DNA from: Cernens ardua
GTDB lineage: Bacteria > Pseudomonadota > Gammaproteobacteria > Pseudomonadales > Halomonadaceae
NCBI RefSeq assembly: GCF_051251085.1
Contig: NZ_JBPCZH010000003.1
Location: forward strand, 124,001 to 188,000
Direction: 5' to 3'
DNA: 64,000 bases
A program made the position numbers and the translations under genes. The notes under the pieces are model-generated. The model saw only the letters and a list, made by a program, of their open reading frames with translations, had not been told where the DNA came from and ran no database searches. This document shows, in pieces, positions 44,694 through 52,620 of the stretch (position 1 is the first letter of the stretch; the number at the start of each line of letters is the position of its first letter).

Positions 44694-45131
44694 ATGAAAG
44701 CCTTGATTCAGCGTGTCACACACGCATCAGTCACAGTCGAAGGAGAAAAAATTGCGGCAATCGGCCACGGCATGTTGGCGTTGATAGGGGTGGAAAAAGA
44801 AGACGGTGAAGCCCAGGTCGATAAAATTCTGCACAAACTACTCAATTACCGCATTTTTTCTGATGAAAACGACAAAATGAACCTGGGGCTAGCCAAGAGC
44901 GGTGGAGAACTCCTGTTGGTGTCCCAATTCACGCTGGTTGCCGATACGTCCAGGGGGCTACGCCCGGGCTTTTCTCAAGGCGCCACGCCCGAGCACGGCC
45001 AGCAACTCTTCAATCTATTGCTCAAGAAAGCGCGTGAGCAATATCCTCGAGTACAAAGTGGTCAATTTGGCGCTGACATGAAAGTCGAATTACTGAATGA
45101 TGGCCCTGTCACCTTTATGCTGGAAAGCTGA
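44694..45131 (+). CDS. dtd: D-aminoacyl-tRNA deacylase
   Basis: Dtd removes D-amino acids (and glycine from tRNA-Ala) that were wrongly attached to tRNA, in the cytoplasm as a homodimer. Both motifs are intact: SQFTLVADTSRGLRPGFS and the Gly-cisPro loop in ELLNDGPVTFMLES. The length of 145 residues equals the E. coli protein. It follows thiD by 113 bp and ends before a bidirectional terminator. Confidence 0.95.
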   Translation: MKALIQRVTHASVTVEGEKIAAIGHGMLALIGVEKEDGEAQVDKILHKLLNYRIFSDENDKMNLGLAKSGGELLLVSQFTLVADTSRGLRPGFSQGATPEHGQQLFNLLLKKAREQYPRVQSGQFGADMKVELLNDGPVTFMLES

Positions 45132-45200
45132 CAGAAAGCAAATACATCCATAAAGGGCAATACACGCCCCATCACAGGAACAAAGACTTCATCCCAACAA

Positions 45201-45241
45201 GAAACGCCAGCGCTCGTTTTTGTCGAAGTGCTGGCGTTTCT
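45201..45241. terminator. Bidirectional rho-independent terminator
   Basis: GAAACGCCAGC (45201-45211) pairs perfectly with GCTGGCGTTTC (45230-45240). It lies between the convergent dtd and DUF4232 genes. Confidence 0.85.
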
Positions 45242-45273
45242 ATGAGGGATATCATCCTGCCGCTCATAGAGGT

Positions 45274-46110
45274 CTATACAGCGGGCTTTTGGCTCGTAAA
45301 TGGCTGTACCTGCAATTTATCAATCCCCGTTGTACATCCATACCCAGGCTGCTTCATGTGAGCCACTGAATGACTGCCCTGCCAGGTAAATTGTACCTCT
45401 GCCAGCCTGGCGGCCTTGCATTGTTTTGGTACATAAGGCGATCCGTCCGGTGCCAGGTTATTCAATCCTAATGTGACATAAGCGGATTGCTGGGGCTGCA
45501 ACGTAATACTGCCTCCCTGAACATCTTTACCGGATTGTTTAGTCGCTGGCTTGGCAGCTACATTGGGCCTGATCTTTTCGCCTGACGTCGTCACCCTTTG
45601 TACACCCGGGGTGCCCGATAAGATACAGGCATGATGCCCCGTATTGGTAAATGCAATGCCTTCATACACGGAACCCATGCCTGCGTCACCGCTTACACGC
45701 TTCAGCGTGAGCTCGTTGGGCTGACATGTTGAGACAGACGCATTTGATGCGGAGTCGGAAGCTCCCTGGCTCGCTGACGATGAGGCAGGGTGACTGGACA
45801 TCTGACTTGATGTAAATGCACCCGAGCCTTTCTTCGCGGATGCTCCCGCAGAATTGGCAGAGCCTGATGCTCCTGCCTGTGCCGAGGACTGCGAAGAAGA
45901 TTGCGTCACTGCCGGCGGCGTAGTGTGAGCGTGTTCTACATCACGATGACTCGGGGCTTTCGAACATGCAGTCAGCATCATAGCAGCGGAGATTCCGACA
46001 GAGCACAATGCTAACGCTTTCACTTTGCCTGCTTTGATGCTGCATTCTCCCCTCGTGGAAGTGTTCTGATCGGTGACCGTGGTAAGAAATCGATGTCGAT
46101 TGTTTTGCAT
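45274..46110 (-). CDS. DUF4232 lipoprotein
   Basis: This is a putative lipoprotein. GGAGAGAGACC before ATG 46110 selects this start (278 residues). The N-terminus has about 35 polar residues, then a hydrophobic stretch ending in the lipobox LTAC. A Ser/Ala/Gln-rich spacer of about 75 residues leads to a DUF4232 domain: CQPNELTLKRVSGDAGMGSV, then FTNTGHHACILSGTPGV with its conserved cysteines, and a final LAEVQFTWQGSH. DUF4232 is common in actinobacteria and uncommon in proteobacteria, in my recollection; the role is unknown. The polar head before the signal anchor is odd for a lipoprotein, so a shorter start (Met63 region) cannot be excluded. It follows the ABC-F gene on the same strand. Confidence 0.78.
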   Translation of the reverse strand: MQNNRHRFLTTVTDQNTSTRGECSIKAGKVKALALCSVGISAAMMLTACSKAPSHRDVEHAHTTPPAVTQSSSQSSAQAGASGSANSAGASAKKGSGAFTSSQMSSHPASSSASQGASDSASNASVSTCQPNELTLKRVSGDAGMGSVYEGIAFTNTGHHACILSGTPGVQRVTTSGEKIRPNVAAKPATKQSGKDVQGGSITLQPQQSAYVTLGLNNLAPDGSPYVPKQCKAARLAEVQFTWQGSHSVAHMKQPGYGCTTGIDKLQVQPFTSQKPAV

Positions 46111-46213
46111 GGTCTCTCTCCTTGAGTATTTGTGACTTGCCACACGCTAATCGTAAAAGCTTATCCTTCAATACCCTCTCTGTCTGCCCCCGTATCATGC
46201 GGAACATCTTCAA

Positions 46214-48292
46214 TCAGGCTCTGGCTTCTTCCAACGCTTCTTCAGCTTGAAGCCATACAAGCTCAGCTTCTTCCAGTGCGGCGCCAATGTCACCACGCTC
46301 ACGTGTTAACTCGACCAGTTTTTCCTTGTTCTCTGGACGGTAAAGAGCATCATCCCCCAGTTGTTCTTCAAGTACTGATAACTTTTCCTGCAATGACGTC
46401 ATTTTTTTCTCTGCAGCATCACGAGCCTTGGTCAAGGGTTTGAGCTGGGCTCGTTGAGCCGCGGCTTCCTTACGTTGCTGACGCTTGTCAACACGGGGCT
46501 CCTCTGCCTGTGAAGCAGCCTGTTTTGAAGAAACGCCCTCTTGTGCTCCTTCACTTGTCTCCGTCACATCTTCTGATGCATGGGCTTCATGAGAGGCTTC
46601 ACCATCAGAGACTGACGATGATGGCGATGTGCGCGCAGATTGCCCTGCTCCTGCTCCTGCTCCTGTGACATGAGACTGAGACTGAGACTGAGACTGAGAC
46701 TGAGACTGAGTTTTGGCTGACGACTGACGTGTTTTCAACCAACGGTGATAGTCCTCAAGGTCTCCATCAAATGGGGAGATATTGCCATCTGCAACACACC
46801 AGAAGCGGTCAACGGTAGAGCGCATCAAGTGGCGGTCGTGGGAAACAATCACGACCGCGCCTTCGAATTGAGTCAGCGCATCGGTTAATGCTTCTCGCAT
46901 TTCAAGGTCAAGGTGGTTGGTCGGCTCATCCAGCAGTAGCAGGTTGGGTTTTTGCCATGCGATGATAGCCAGGGCCAATCTGGCTTTTTCACCCCCCGAA
47001 AAGTTTTCTACCTGCGCAAAGGCATCATCCCCTTTGAAATCATACCCCCCAAGAAAGTTACGTATTTCCTGCTCCGATGCCATGGGGGACATACGCTGAA
47101 TGTGTACAAATGGGCTGGTCGAAAGATCAAGCGTATCCACCTGATGCTGTGCAAAGTAGCCCAATTTAAGATGTTCACCGGTCACACGTTCTCCCGCCAA
47201 CAAGGGGAGTGACGCTGTAAGGGCCTTGATCAACGTGGATTTACCCGCACCGTTAGGACCAAGCAGGCCAATACGATCACCGGGAGACAGGGAAAGCCGC
47301 ACATTCTCTAACAGAGGCGCCCCCTGATAGCCCACGCTCGCCTGATCCAGCGAGAGCAGCGGGGTAGAAATTTTCTCATGCGCCTGAATGCGAAAAGTGA
47401 AGGGGGACTCCGCACGCAACGGGGCTATTTCACCCATGCGTTCCAGCATTTTCAAGCGACTCTGGGCCTGCCGCGCCTTGGTCGCCTTGGCACGAAAACG
47501 CCGCACGAAATCTTCCAGTTCCGCCTTGCGTGCTTCCTGTTTCGCACGTTCGGATTCACGACTCGCCAATTGCTCGGCGCGCATTCGTTCAAAGGAAGAA
47601 TAGTTACCGCTGTACAGCACCAAATGGCGATGATCAAAGTGCAAAATCCGCCCACAGACACCATCAAGGAAGTCGCGGTCGTGTGAAATCAGCAGCAGCG
47701 TTCCGGGATATTTGACCAGCCACTGTTCCAGCCAAAACAGCGCATCCAGATCCAAGTGGTTCGTAGGTTCATCGAGCAACATCAAGTCGGAGGGCATGAA
47801 GAGGGTTCTGGCCAGATTGGCACGCATCTGCCAACCACCAGAGAAATCGCTCATCGGACGTTCAAGATCCGCTTGTGTAAAGCCCAACCCCACCAATAGT
47901 CGTTGTGCACGGGAGGGGGCGCTATAACCATCGTGCTGTTCATAATCGCCCAACAACTCTGCATAACGGAGATCATCACCTTGAGCGAGCGCCGTTTCCA
48001 TATCGTGCTCTATCTCGCGCAGACGATGATCGCCATCCAGCACATATTCGGTAATGGAACGATCGCGCGCCAGTATTTCCTGGGCCATATGGGCGATACG
48101 AGTACCATTGGTGATTTCGCAGTCACCTTTATCCGCACCCATTTCACCCAACAACAGCTTGAAAAGTGTCGACTTCCCCGCTCCATTGGGCCCGACGATC
48201 CCCACCTTTTCACCATCATTGATGATCAGGTTGGCATCCTCGATAAGCGTGACACCGCCCCGAAGGAGCGATAATTGGCGAAGTGCGATCAT
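46214..48292 (-). CDS. ABC-F ATPase (YheS-like)
   Basis: This cytoplasmic ABC-F protein has two ABC domains and no transmembrane part; the family acts on the ribosome. Walker A motifs are GPNGAGKST (twice, about residues 34 and 340), the signature motifs FSGGWQMRA and FSGGEKARLALA, and Walker B segments LMLLDEPTNHLDL and LLLLDEPTNHLDL. Between them is the linker rich in Glu, Arg and Lys (the PtIM region). The C-terminal 180 residues are low-complexity: a Ser-Gln repeat encoded by a hexanucleotide repeat (46675-46710), a Gly-Ala repeat, an acidic Ser/Glu stretch, then a coiled coil. In sequence style it resembles YheS. The exact ribosomal role is unknown. Confidence 0.92.
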   Translation of the reverse strand: MIALRQLSLLRGGVTLIEDANLIINDGEKVGIVGPNGAGKSTLFKLLLGEMGADKGDCEITNGTRIAHMAQEILARDRSITEYVLDGDHRLREIEHDMETALAQGDDLRYAELLGDYEQHDGYSAPSRAQRLLVGLGFTQADLERPMSDFSGGWQMRANLARTLFMPSDLMLLDEPTNHLDLDALFWLEQWLVKYPGTLLLISHDRDFLDGVCGRILHFDHRHLVLYSGNYSSFERMRAEQLASRESERAKQEARKAELEDFVRRFRAKATKARQAQSRLKMLERMGEIAPLRAESPFTFRIQAHEKISTPLLSLDQASVGYQGAPLLENVRLSLSPGDRIGLLGPNGAGKSTLIKALTASLPLLAGERVTGEHLKLGYFAQHQVDTLDLSTSPFVHIQRMSPMASEQEIRNFLGGYDFKGDDAFAQVENFSGGEKARLALAIIAWQKPNLLLLDEPTNHLDLEMREALTDALTQFEGAVVIVSHDRHLMRSTVDRFWCVADGNISPFDGDLEDYHRWLKTRQSSAKTQSQSQSQSQSQSHVTGAGAGAGQSARTSPSSSVSDGEASHEAHASEDVTETSEGAQEGVSSKQAASQAEEPRVDKRQQRKEAAAQRAQLKPLTKARDAAEKKMTSLQEKLSVLEEQLGDDALYRPENKEKLVELTRERGDIGAALEEAELVWLQAEEALEEARA
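46647..46710. repeat. Two in-frame hexanucleotide microsatellites inside the ABC-F gene
   Basis: On the plus strand, GCTCCT occurs three times (46647-46664), encoding Gly-Ala repeats, and ACTGAG occurs six times (46675-46710), with a further TGAG before it, encoding Ser-Gln repeats on the minus strand. Because both units are 6 bases long, copy-number change would alter linker length without shifting the frame. Confidence 0.9.
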
Positions 48293-48632
48293 GAGTACCT
48301 CAGCGTTACAGCAAATTACGGTGAATAGAGGGTATAGTCGGGGCTACACACTGATCCCCGTGAGATCTTGAAAGGATCACGGAAACAGGCCAGCCCCTAC
48401 ATCCAAGGCATCCACAAAGTCGGTTAACCCACACCTATTCACCAGTGTTTTATAGAGTTTCGTGTCATTCTACATCAGAATAAGGTGATTCGAACGGGCT
48501 AACTCTCTTGGACAACGAACGTTTAAATAATGCGCGTTCAAATAACGAACGTTCGTCGGATGAACGATGGCAAGTAGCCGGACTGTCTCGCCCACGTTAT
48601 AGCCCCCTATCGTAACGACAAAGAGGCTTTTC
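48293..48632. other. 340-bp divergent intergenic region (ABC-F / TIGR02444)
   Basis: The ABC-F and TIGR02444 genes diverge here. The right half holds repeated AACGAACGTT-type sequences, including a 12-bp palindrome (listed separately). The left half has no structure I recognise. No gene is visible. Confidence 0.55.
48545..48556. promoter_or_regulatory. 12-bp palindrome with upstream half-copies
   Basis: ACGAACGTTCGT is perfectly self-complementary, 77 bp before the TIGR02444 start. An AACGAACGTT copy lies about 30 bp to the left (near 48515-48524) and a GCGCGTTCAAATAACG in between. The arrangement suits a pair of regulator sites in the divergent promoter. No known consensus was matched. Confidence 0.45.
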
Positions 48633-49166
48633 ATGACGATATCTTCAGGCTCTGACGGAGTCTCATCTACAACGCTTTCGCCTAACGATATACCGGAGAA
48701 GGATGCAATAGACGAACAGCGCGTATCCGCCCTTTGGCAATTTGCATTAAGGCTCTATAGCCTGCCAGGGGTTTCAGCTACAGCACTGACTCTTCAGGAT
48801 GAAGCAGGTATCGATGTACCGGAGCTGCTTTGGTTATGCTGGTTGGAACGCCATCAGGAGTCTCCAATATCATTGGAACCTTTACAGGATGTGCATGAAT
48901 GGCAGCGGCAGATAACGGCTCGCCTGCGGGAGCTACGCCGATGTTTAAAACCTGTTTCTGAAGCAGAGCCACGGCTTCTACCCCTTCGTCAGAAAATAAA
49001 GGACGCCGAGCTTGAAGCCGAGAAGGAAACATTGCATCAGTTGGCACTCATTCCATGGAAAAAAGAGATACCCAATGAATCGCTTTGGGCTCAATGGCAA
49101 GGAACACTCGGCGAGAAATATGAAAAAATGATCGAAACCATAAGGGAAAAAGCGCTAACACTCTAG
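48633..49166 (+). CDS. TIGR02444 family protein
   Basis: This 177-residue protein fits the TIGR02444 family, short gammaproteobacterial proteins of unknown function. The signature is ALWQFALRLYSLPGVSATAL, LQDEAGIDVPELLWLCWLER, then a helical C-terminal half ending with IPWKKEIPNESLWAQWQ. The first 30 residues are polar and non-conserved. It is cytoplasmic and all-helical by appearance. It is divergent from the ABC-F gene, an arrangement I recall from other members of the group. Function unknown. Confidence 0.85.
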   Translation: MTISSGSDGVSSTTLSPNDIPEKDAIDEQRVSALWQFALRLYSLPGVSATALTLQDEAGIDVPELLWLCWLERHQESPISLEPLQDVHEWQRQITARLRELRRCLKPVSEAEPRLLPLRQKIKDAELEAEKETLHQLALIPWKKEIPNESLWAQWQGTLGEKYEKMIETIREKALTL

Positions 49167-49534
49167 ATGAGCCTTTGTAACGATATCCTCGCTATACAAA
49201 TACCCATTGCCCATCGTGAATATACCCCAGCGGGTTGAAGGCAAGCGACACAGACATCGCAGACACTGACACCACAAATGAGGGGAATGGCAGCGAATAA
49301 ATGACCTGATCATTTCGCCCGTGATAAGATCTGACACAGTTTTCATCTTCAGGGTAATGGTGTACGGAAGATTGTGGGGAACGGGAACTATTCCATGATT
49401 TCAGTACTCATACCCCTGAATGGTAATGTGATTTTTGATAACGTTTTTTGATAACAATGATCTAACGGGTACTATGCCCAGTGTAAGGTGCCTTGGCACC
49501 TTGTCTTATGAAAGGTTTTACTCAAGGAGTTTTC
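49167..49534. other. 368-bp gap before the FKBP gene
   Basis: The left part has no obvious feature. The right part holds the FKBP promoter and leader: direct TTTTTGATAAC repeats (about 49432-49455), a sigma-70-like promoter and a strong 5' hairpin, each described separately. No gene is present. Confidence 0.6.
49448..49475 (+). promoter_or_regulatory. Probable sigma-70 promoter of the FKBP gene
   Basis: TTGATA (49448-49453) and TACTAT (49470-49475) are separated by 16 bases. Transcription would start near 49482, directly before the 8-bp perfect hairpin AAGGTGCC-TT-GGCACCTT (49485-49502). Two copies of TTTTTGATAAC surround the -35 element. The spacing is one base short of the optimum. Confidence 0.55.
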
Positions 49535-50311
49535 ATGAAAAAGCTGGTGAGCGCCGCAGCAACAGGTGTTCTGATAGCAGCTCTCGCGGGCTGCTCACAT
49601 TCATCCGATCAGGACGGCAATGCGTCTTCGAATGCCGCACCCAAAACCACTGATCAGAAAGTCGGTTACAGTATCGGGATGAGTGTTGCCCAGAACCTGA
49701 AACAGATTGATCCTTCGCTCGATCTGAACTCTTTCAAACAGGCGATGGACGATGTTTATGCTGATCGCGATACCAAGCTGACACAGGATCAGGCACAGCA
49801 AGTGCTGAGCCAGTTCCAACAGCAGCAGATTCAGAAACAGCGTCAGAAACAAGAGCAGTCCAGTCAGGACAACCAGAAAGCGGGCGCAGCGTTCCTGACC
49901 GACAATGCCAAGAAAGACGGCGTTAAAACTACCGCGGATGGTCTGCAATACAAAGTACTTAAATCGGGCGACAGCAAGGGTGCAAAACCCACTGGAGATG
50001 ATACCGTTCGCGTCAATTATGAAGGGCGTCTGATCAACGGCACCGTGTTCGACAGCTCCTACAAACGCGGACAACCGGTTACCTTCAAGGTAAATGAAGT
50101 GATCCCCGGCTGGCAGGAAGCGTTGAAAATGATGCGTCCGGGAGACCAGTGGGAAATCTATATCCCCTCCAACCTGGCTTATGGCCCGGCGGGCGTAGGT
50201 CCTATTGGCCCCAATGAAACACTGATCTTCAAGGTAGATCTGATGGCGGTTAACCCAACCGACGACAATGATCAAAAAAGCACCGATCAACAGGATAACG
50301 ACGACCAGTAA
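49535..50311 (+). CDS. FKBP-type peptidyl-prolyl isomerase lipoprotein (FkpA/Mip-like)
   Basis: This is a periplasm-facing prolyl isomerase and folding chaperone of the FkpA/Mip type. AAGGAG before ATG 49535 sets the start (258 residues); the open frame from 49493 is not used. The signal sequence ends in the lipobox LAGC, so it is lipid-anchored. The helical dimerisation domain covers about residues 35-120, with a Gln-rich segment QQQIQKQRQKQEQ, and the FKBP domain about 125-235: VRVNYEGRLINGTVFDSSY, VIPGWQEALKMM and ENLAYGPAGVG-type residues (here SNLAYGPAGVGP). The tail is Asp/Gln-rich. A strong terminator follows. Confidence 0.93.
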   Translation: MKKLVSAAATGVLIAALAGCSHSSDQDGNASSNAAPKTTDQKVGYSIGMSVAQNLKQIDPSLDLNSFKQAMDDVYADRDTKLTQDQAQQVLSQFQQQQIQKQRQKQEQSSQDNQKAGAAFLTDNAKKDGVKTTADGLQYKVLKSGDSKGAKPTGDDTVRVNYEGRLINGTVFDSSYKRGQPVTFKVNEVIPGWQEALKMMRPGDQWEIYIPSNLAYGPAGVGPIGPNETLIFKVDLMAVNPTDDNDQKSTDQQDNDDQ

Positions 50312-50335
50312 TCCTCTTGTTTGATGCGATATGAT

Positions 50336-50367
50336 AAAAGGCAAGGCTTGATAAGCCTTGCCTTTTT
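50336..50367 (+). terminator. Rho-independent terminator after the FKBP gene
   Basis: AAAAGGCAAGGCTT (50336-50349), loop GAT, AAGCCTTGCCTTTTT (50353-50367). A 13-14-bp stem with a run of five T residues. Confidence 0.9.
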
Positions 50368-50470
50368 ACCTTTGGAGCCATTACTGTTAATGATAACAGT
50401 GTTTAGCTCCCTCCTCTGACAAGCCGCTCCACAGTGATGACATACAGACTGTTTTTGGCTTGTAGAGGAG

Positions 50471-50622
50471 ACGTTCTCGGGGCGGGGTGAAACTCCCCAC
50501 CGGCGGTAACAGGCACGGCCTGAAGCCCGCGAGCGCCTTGAATCATGAATATCATGCCTTTCAAGGGTCAGCAGAGTTGGTGTAATTCCAACGCCGACGG
50601 TAAAAGTCCGGATGAGAGAGAG
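50471..50622 (+). ncRNA. FMN riboswitch (RFN element)
   Basis: The conserved RFN core is easy to recognise: TTCTCGGGGCGGGGTGAAAC, then CCCCACCGGCGGTAA, AAGCCCGCGAGC, a variable arm, GTCAGCAG, a second variable stem with CCGACGGTAAAAGTCCGGAT and GAGAGAG at the end. It senses FMN in the nascent mRNA and shuts off the following gene. Downstream, GCGCGCAAGG and CCTTCGCGC can pair, which may form part of the switching platform; whether control is by termination or by hiding the ribosome binding site (AGAGAGG at 50744-50750) is not clear. The regulated gene is a RibN-like riboflavin transporter. Confidence 0.95.
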
Positions 50623-50755
50623 CGCGCAAGGTCCCATTCCAGAGCCCGGCTGCACATCACAGGTAGGCCCCTCCTTCGCGCCGTAAAAAACATTTTTCCA
50701 CCACTATTTGCGAACCACGGTGTTAACGATCAAATCGTTGCCAAGAGAGGTGCAT

Positions 50756-51694
50756 GTGCCATCATCGAATTACTCTCCCATTCACTCATCTCATTTTGTT
50801 CAGGGTGCACTACTCATGATTTTGGCAGCCATCAGCTATGCTGGCGTCAATATTACGGTGCAATGGGCAGGTATGGTGGAAGGCATCGGTTCAGCGTCTA
50901 TTGCCTTTTGGCAATATCTGCTGGCAACTCTTTTCTCCTTTCCGCTGCTCTATCGTCTAGGGATACAGGCGCTGAAAACACACCACCCCTGGATGCATTT
51001 ATTGCGAGTATTAATGGCAGCGGGAGGGGTACAAGTGTGGATTATTGCGCTAGCGCATGTCCCTCTGTGGCAAGCTATCGCGCTGGTCATGACCTCCCCG
51101 TTCTTTGTACTGGCAGGTGCCTCGCTGTTTTTACGCGAGCACGTTAACCCTGCCCGAATCATGGCAGCCGTCATTGGGTTTGTAGGCGCTATCATCATTA
51201 TCAGGCCATGGTCACAGGCATTCAGCCTCTACTCTCTACTCCCTGTCCTTTCAGCGGGCCTGTGGGCGGGAACGTCACTGATTACCAAAGTGCTCACACG
51301 TACTGAAAGTGCCTCAAGCATTGCCATCTATCTAATGCTAATGCTGACACCTATTAATCTGGCACTATATGCCTCTTCCGGCGATGGACTACCGCATTCA
51401 GGAAACTGGATAATCCTTATCCTTGCAGGCGTTTGCACAGCGGCCTCCCAGTATTTCCTCACGCGTGCCTATTCGTTGGCCGATGCTGCTTATCTCCAGC
51501 CTTTTGATGATTTCAAACTACCACTTAACCTGATATTGGGTTGGCTTGTATTTGGAGGGATTCCGAGTCTGACCTTCTGGCCGGGTGCTGCCCTGATACT
51601 GGCAGGGTCATTAATGTTGATGGGGCATGAAGCTCATCAGTGGAAAAACAAAAGGTCACTAAAGCGGCAAACACCTGAACCTGATGGCAGCTAA
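50756..51694 (+). CDS. ribN: RibN-like riboflavin importer (EamA/DMT family)
   Basis: This 312-residue membrane protein has about 10 helices and two EamA halves (GALLMILAAISYAGVNITVQ; then SAGLWAGTSLITKVLTRTES). EamA proteins move metabolites; RibN members import riboflavin. The call rests on the FMN riboswitch about 130 bp upstream and on the general resemblance to RibN rather than on a substrate motif. GAGAGG five bases before GTG 50756 determines the start; the frame opens at 50708 with a weak TTG. The gene ends 348 bp before the next, convergent gene. The DMT identity is strong; riboflavin specificity is well supported but inferred. Confidence 0.82.
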   Translation: MPSSNYSPIHSSHFVQGALLMILAAISYAGVNITVQWAGMVEGIGSASIAFWQYLLATLFSFPLLYRLGIQALKTHHPWMHLLRVLMAAGGVQVWIIALAHVPLWQAIALVMTSPFFVLAGASLFLREHVNPARIMAAVIGFVGAIIIIRPWSQAFSLYSLLPVLSAGLWAGTSLITKVLTRTESASSIAIYLMLMLTPINLALYASSGDGLPHSGNWIILILAGVCTAASQYFLTRAYSLADAAYLQPFDDFKLPLNLILGWLVFGGIPSLTFWPGAALILAGSLMLMGHEAHQWKNKRSLKRQTPEPDGS

Positions 51695-52042
51695 ACCGAC
51701 AAAATAAAGAAAGAAGTTATTCACAGGCTATTCCCGTGTATAAACACAACTTCCTGTGGATAACTTGGTGGACAGTTATTTTGTAATTCCACTCTGCTGT
51801 GGGTTCCTAGAACCATAAAAGCTTCATTTGTCCAATGCCATTTTTATAAAAAGACTAAAAAAACGTATAACCCATTGAATAATAAAAACAAAATAATTAT
51901 GCATTTTAGTCTTTACTGTGCCTTTATACATGCAGAGTTATGCACATGCAGACATAAGAGGGGCTTGTCAATTGTGGACATTCATTCAGCATGTTCATAA
52001 TTCGAGTGGAGAATCAACCTATAAGCCGCCCTCTTACCGACA
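51695..52042. other. DnaA-box cluster with A+T-rich tract (candidate origin or DnaA-titration site)
   Basis: The gap between convergent genes holds three perfect TTATNCACA DnaA boxes (51717-51725 plus strand; 51755-51763 minus strand; 51938-51946 plus strand) and an 8-of-9 box at 51735-51743 (minus strand), with a weaker site near 51974. The first three are spaced 18 and 20 bp centre to centre. Between 51838 and 51912 lies a tract that is more than 80 percent A+T, a candidate unwinding element. This arrangement resembles a replication origin; a datA-like titration locus is the alternative. No GATC sites are seen. No dnaA, dnaN or mnmG is in the window. Confidence 0.45.
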
Positions 52043-52603
52043 TTAATGCACGCAGGGACGAGAGATATCTGTCCATGTGCCGATTAGACGATTACCTGCT
52101 TTGGCCCGAAGCTCTATACGCCATCTGACTACAGAAGAGACACATTCATCCACGGAAAGCTGCATTTGAGCCTGATGGTCATTGATAACTCGTACACCTT
52201 TCATGATTCGAGCAGGCCCTTGTCCAAGGCTTAATAAACGAAACTCGAACTGTGGGTTATCCAGATTGCTTGAGAAAGCGTCGGCCTGCACAATCCCATT
52301 GCCCTCGCTGTGCAGTCGCAACCCGAGCCGTTCACTAACGCCTGTATATGCCATACAACGTGAATGGAAGGGGGAGCACATGAGAGGCAGGGCATACCAG
52401 GTCGTATGCTTGCCGGTATTCTCGCCAAGGTAATAATTCCCCATGTACCCCAGCGCTACAACAATCGTGATGACCGTGACGATAATGAAACGGTTCAGCA
52501 TGAGTGGCCGATTATGACTGTCAAAATAACGTGAGGAATCCACCTGTCCCTCTTTATCTGGAAAGGCAGTGGTAGTTCTATCACGATGGCGAAAATACCG
52601 CAT
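52043..52603 (-). CDS. Hypothetical single-pass membrane protein
   Basis: I do not recognise this 186-residue protein. A polar N-terminus of about 36 residues is followed by one transmembrane helix (RFIIVTVITIVVALGYMG, about 38-56), then a probable periplasmic domain of about 130 residues with four cysteines (two in PLMCSPFHSRC), so disulfides are plausible. It starts 17 bp after the trmB stop and is probably coupled to it. A gene of similar layout sits beside trmB in pseudomonads, in my recollection. The start is not supported by a strong ribosome binding site; Met35 is an alternative. Confidence 0.7.
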   Translation of the reverse strand: MRYFRHRDRTTTAFPDKEGQVDSSRYFDSHNRPLMLNRFIIVTVITIVVALGYMGNYYLGENTGKHTTWYALPLMCSPFHSRCMAYTGVSERLGLRLHSEGNGIVQADAFSSNLDNPQFEFRLLSLGQGPARIMKGVRVINDHQAQMQLSVDECVSSVVRWRIELRAKAGNRLIGTWTDISRPCVH

Positions 52604-52620
52604 GATTTATCTGTCAGGCG

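Noticed and set aside
49601..50344. 247-residue minus-strand open frame
   Set aside because: It is the antisense of the FKBP lipoprotein gene, which has a signal peptide, lipobox and a complete FKBP domain.
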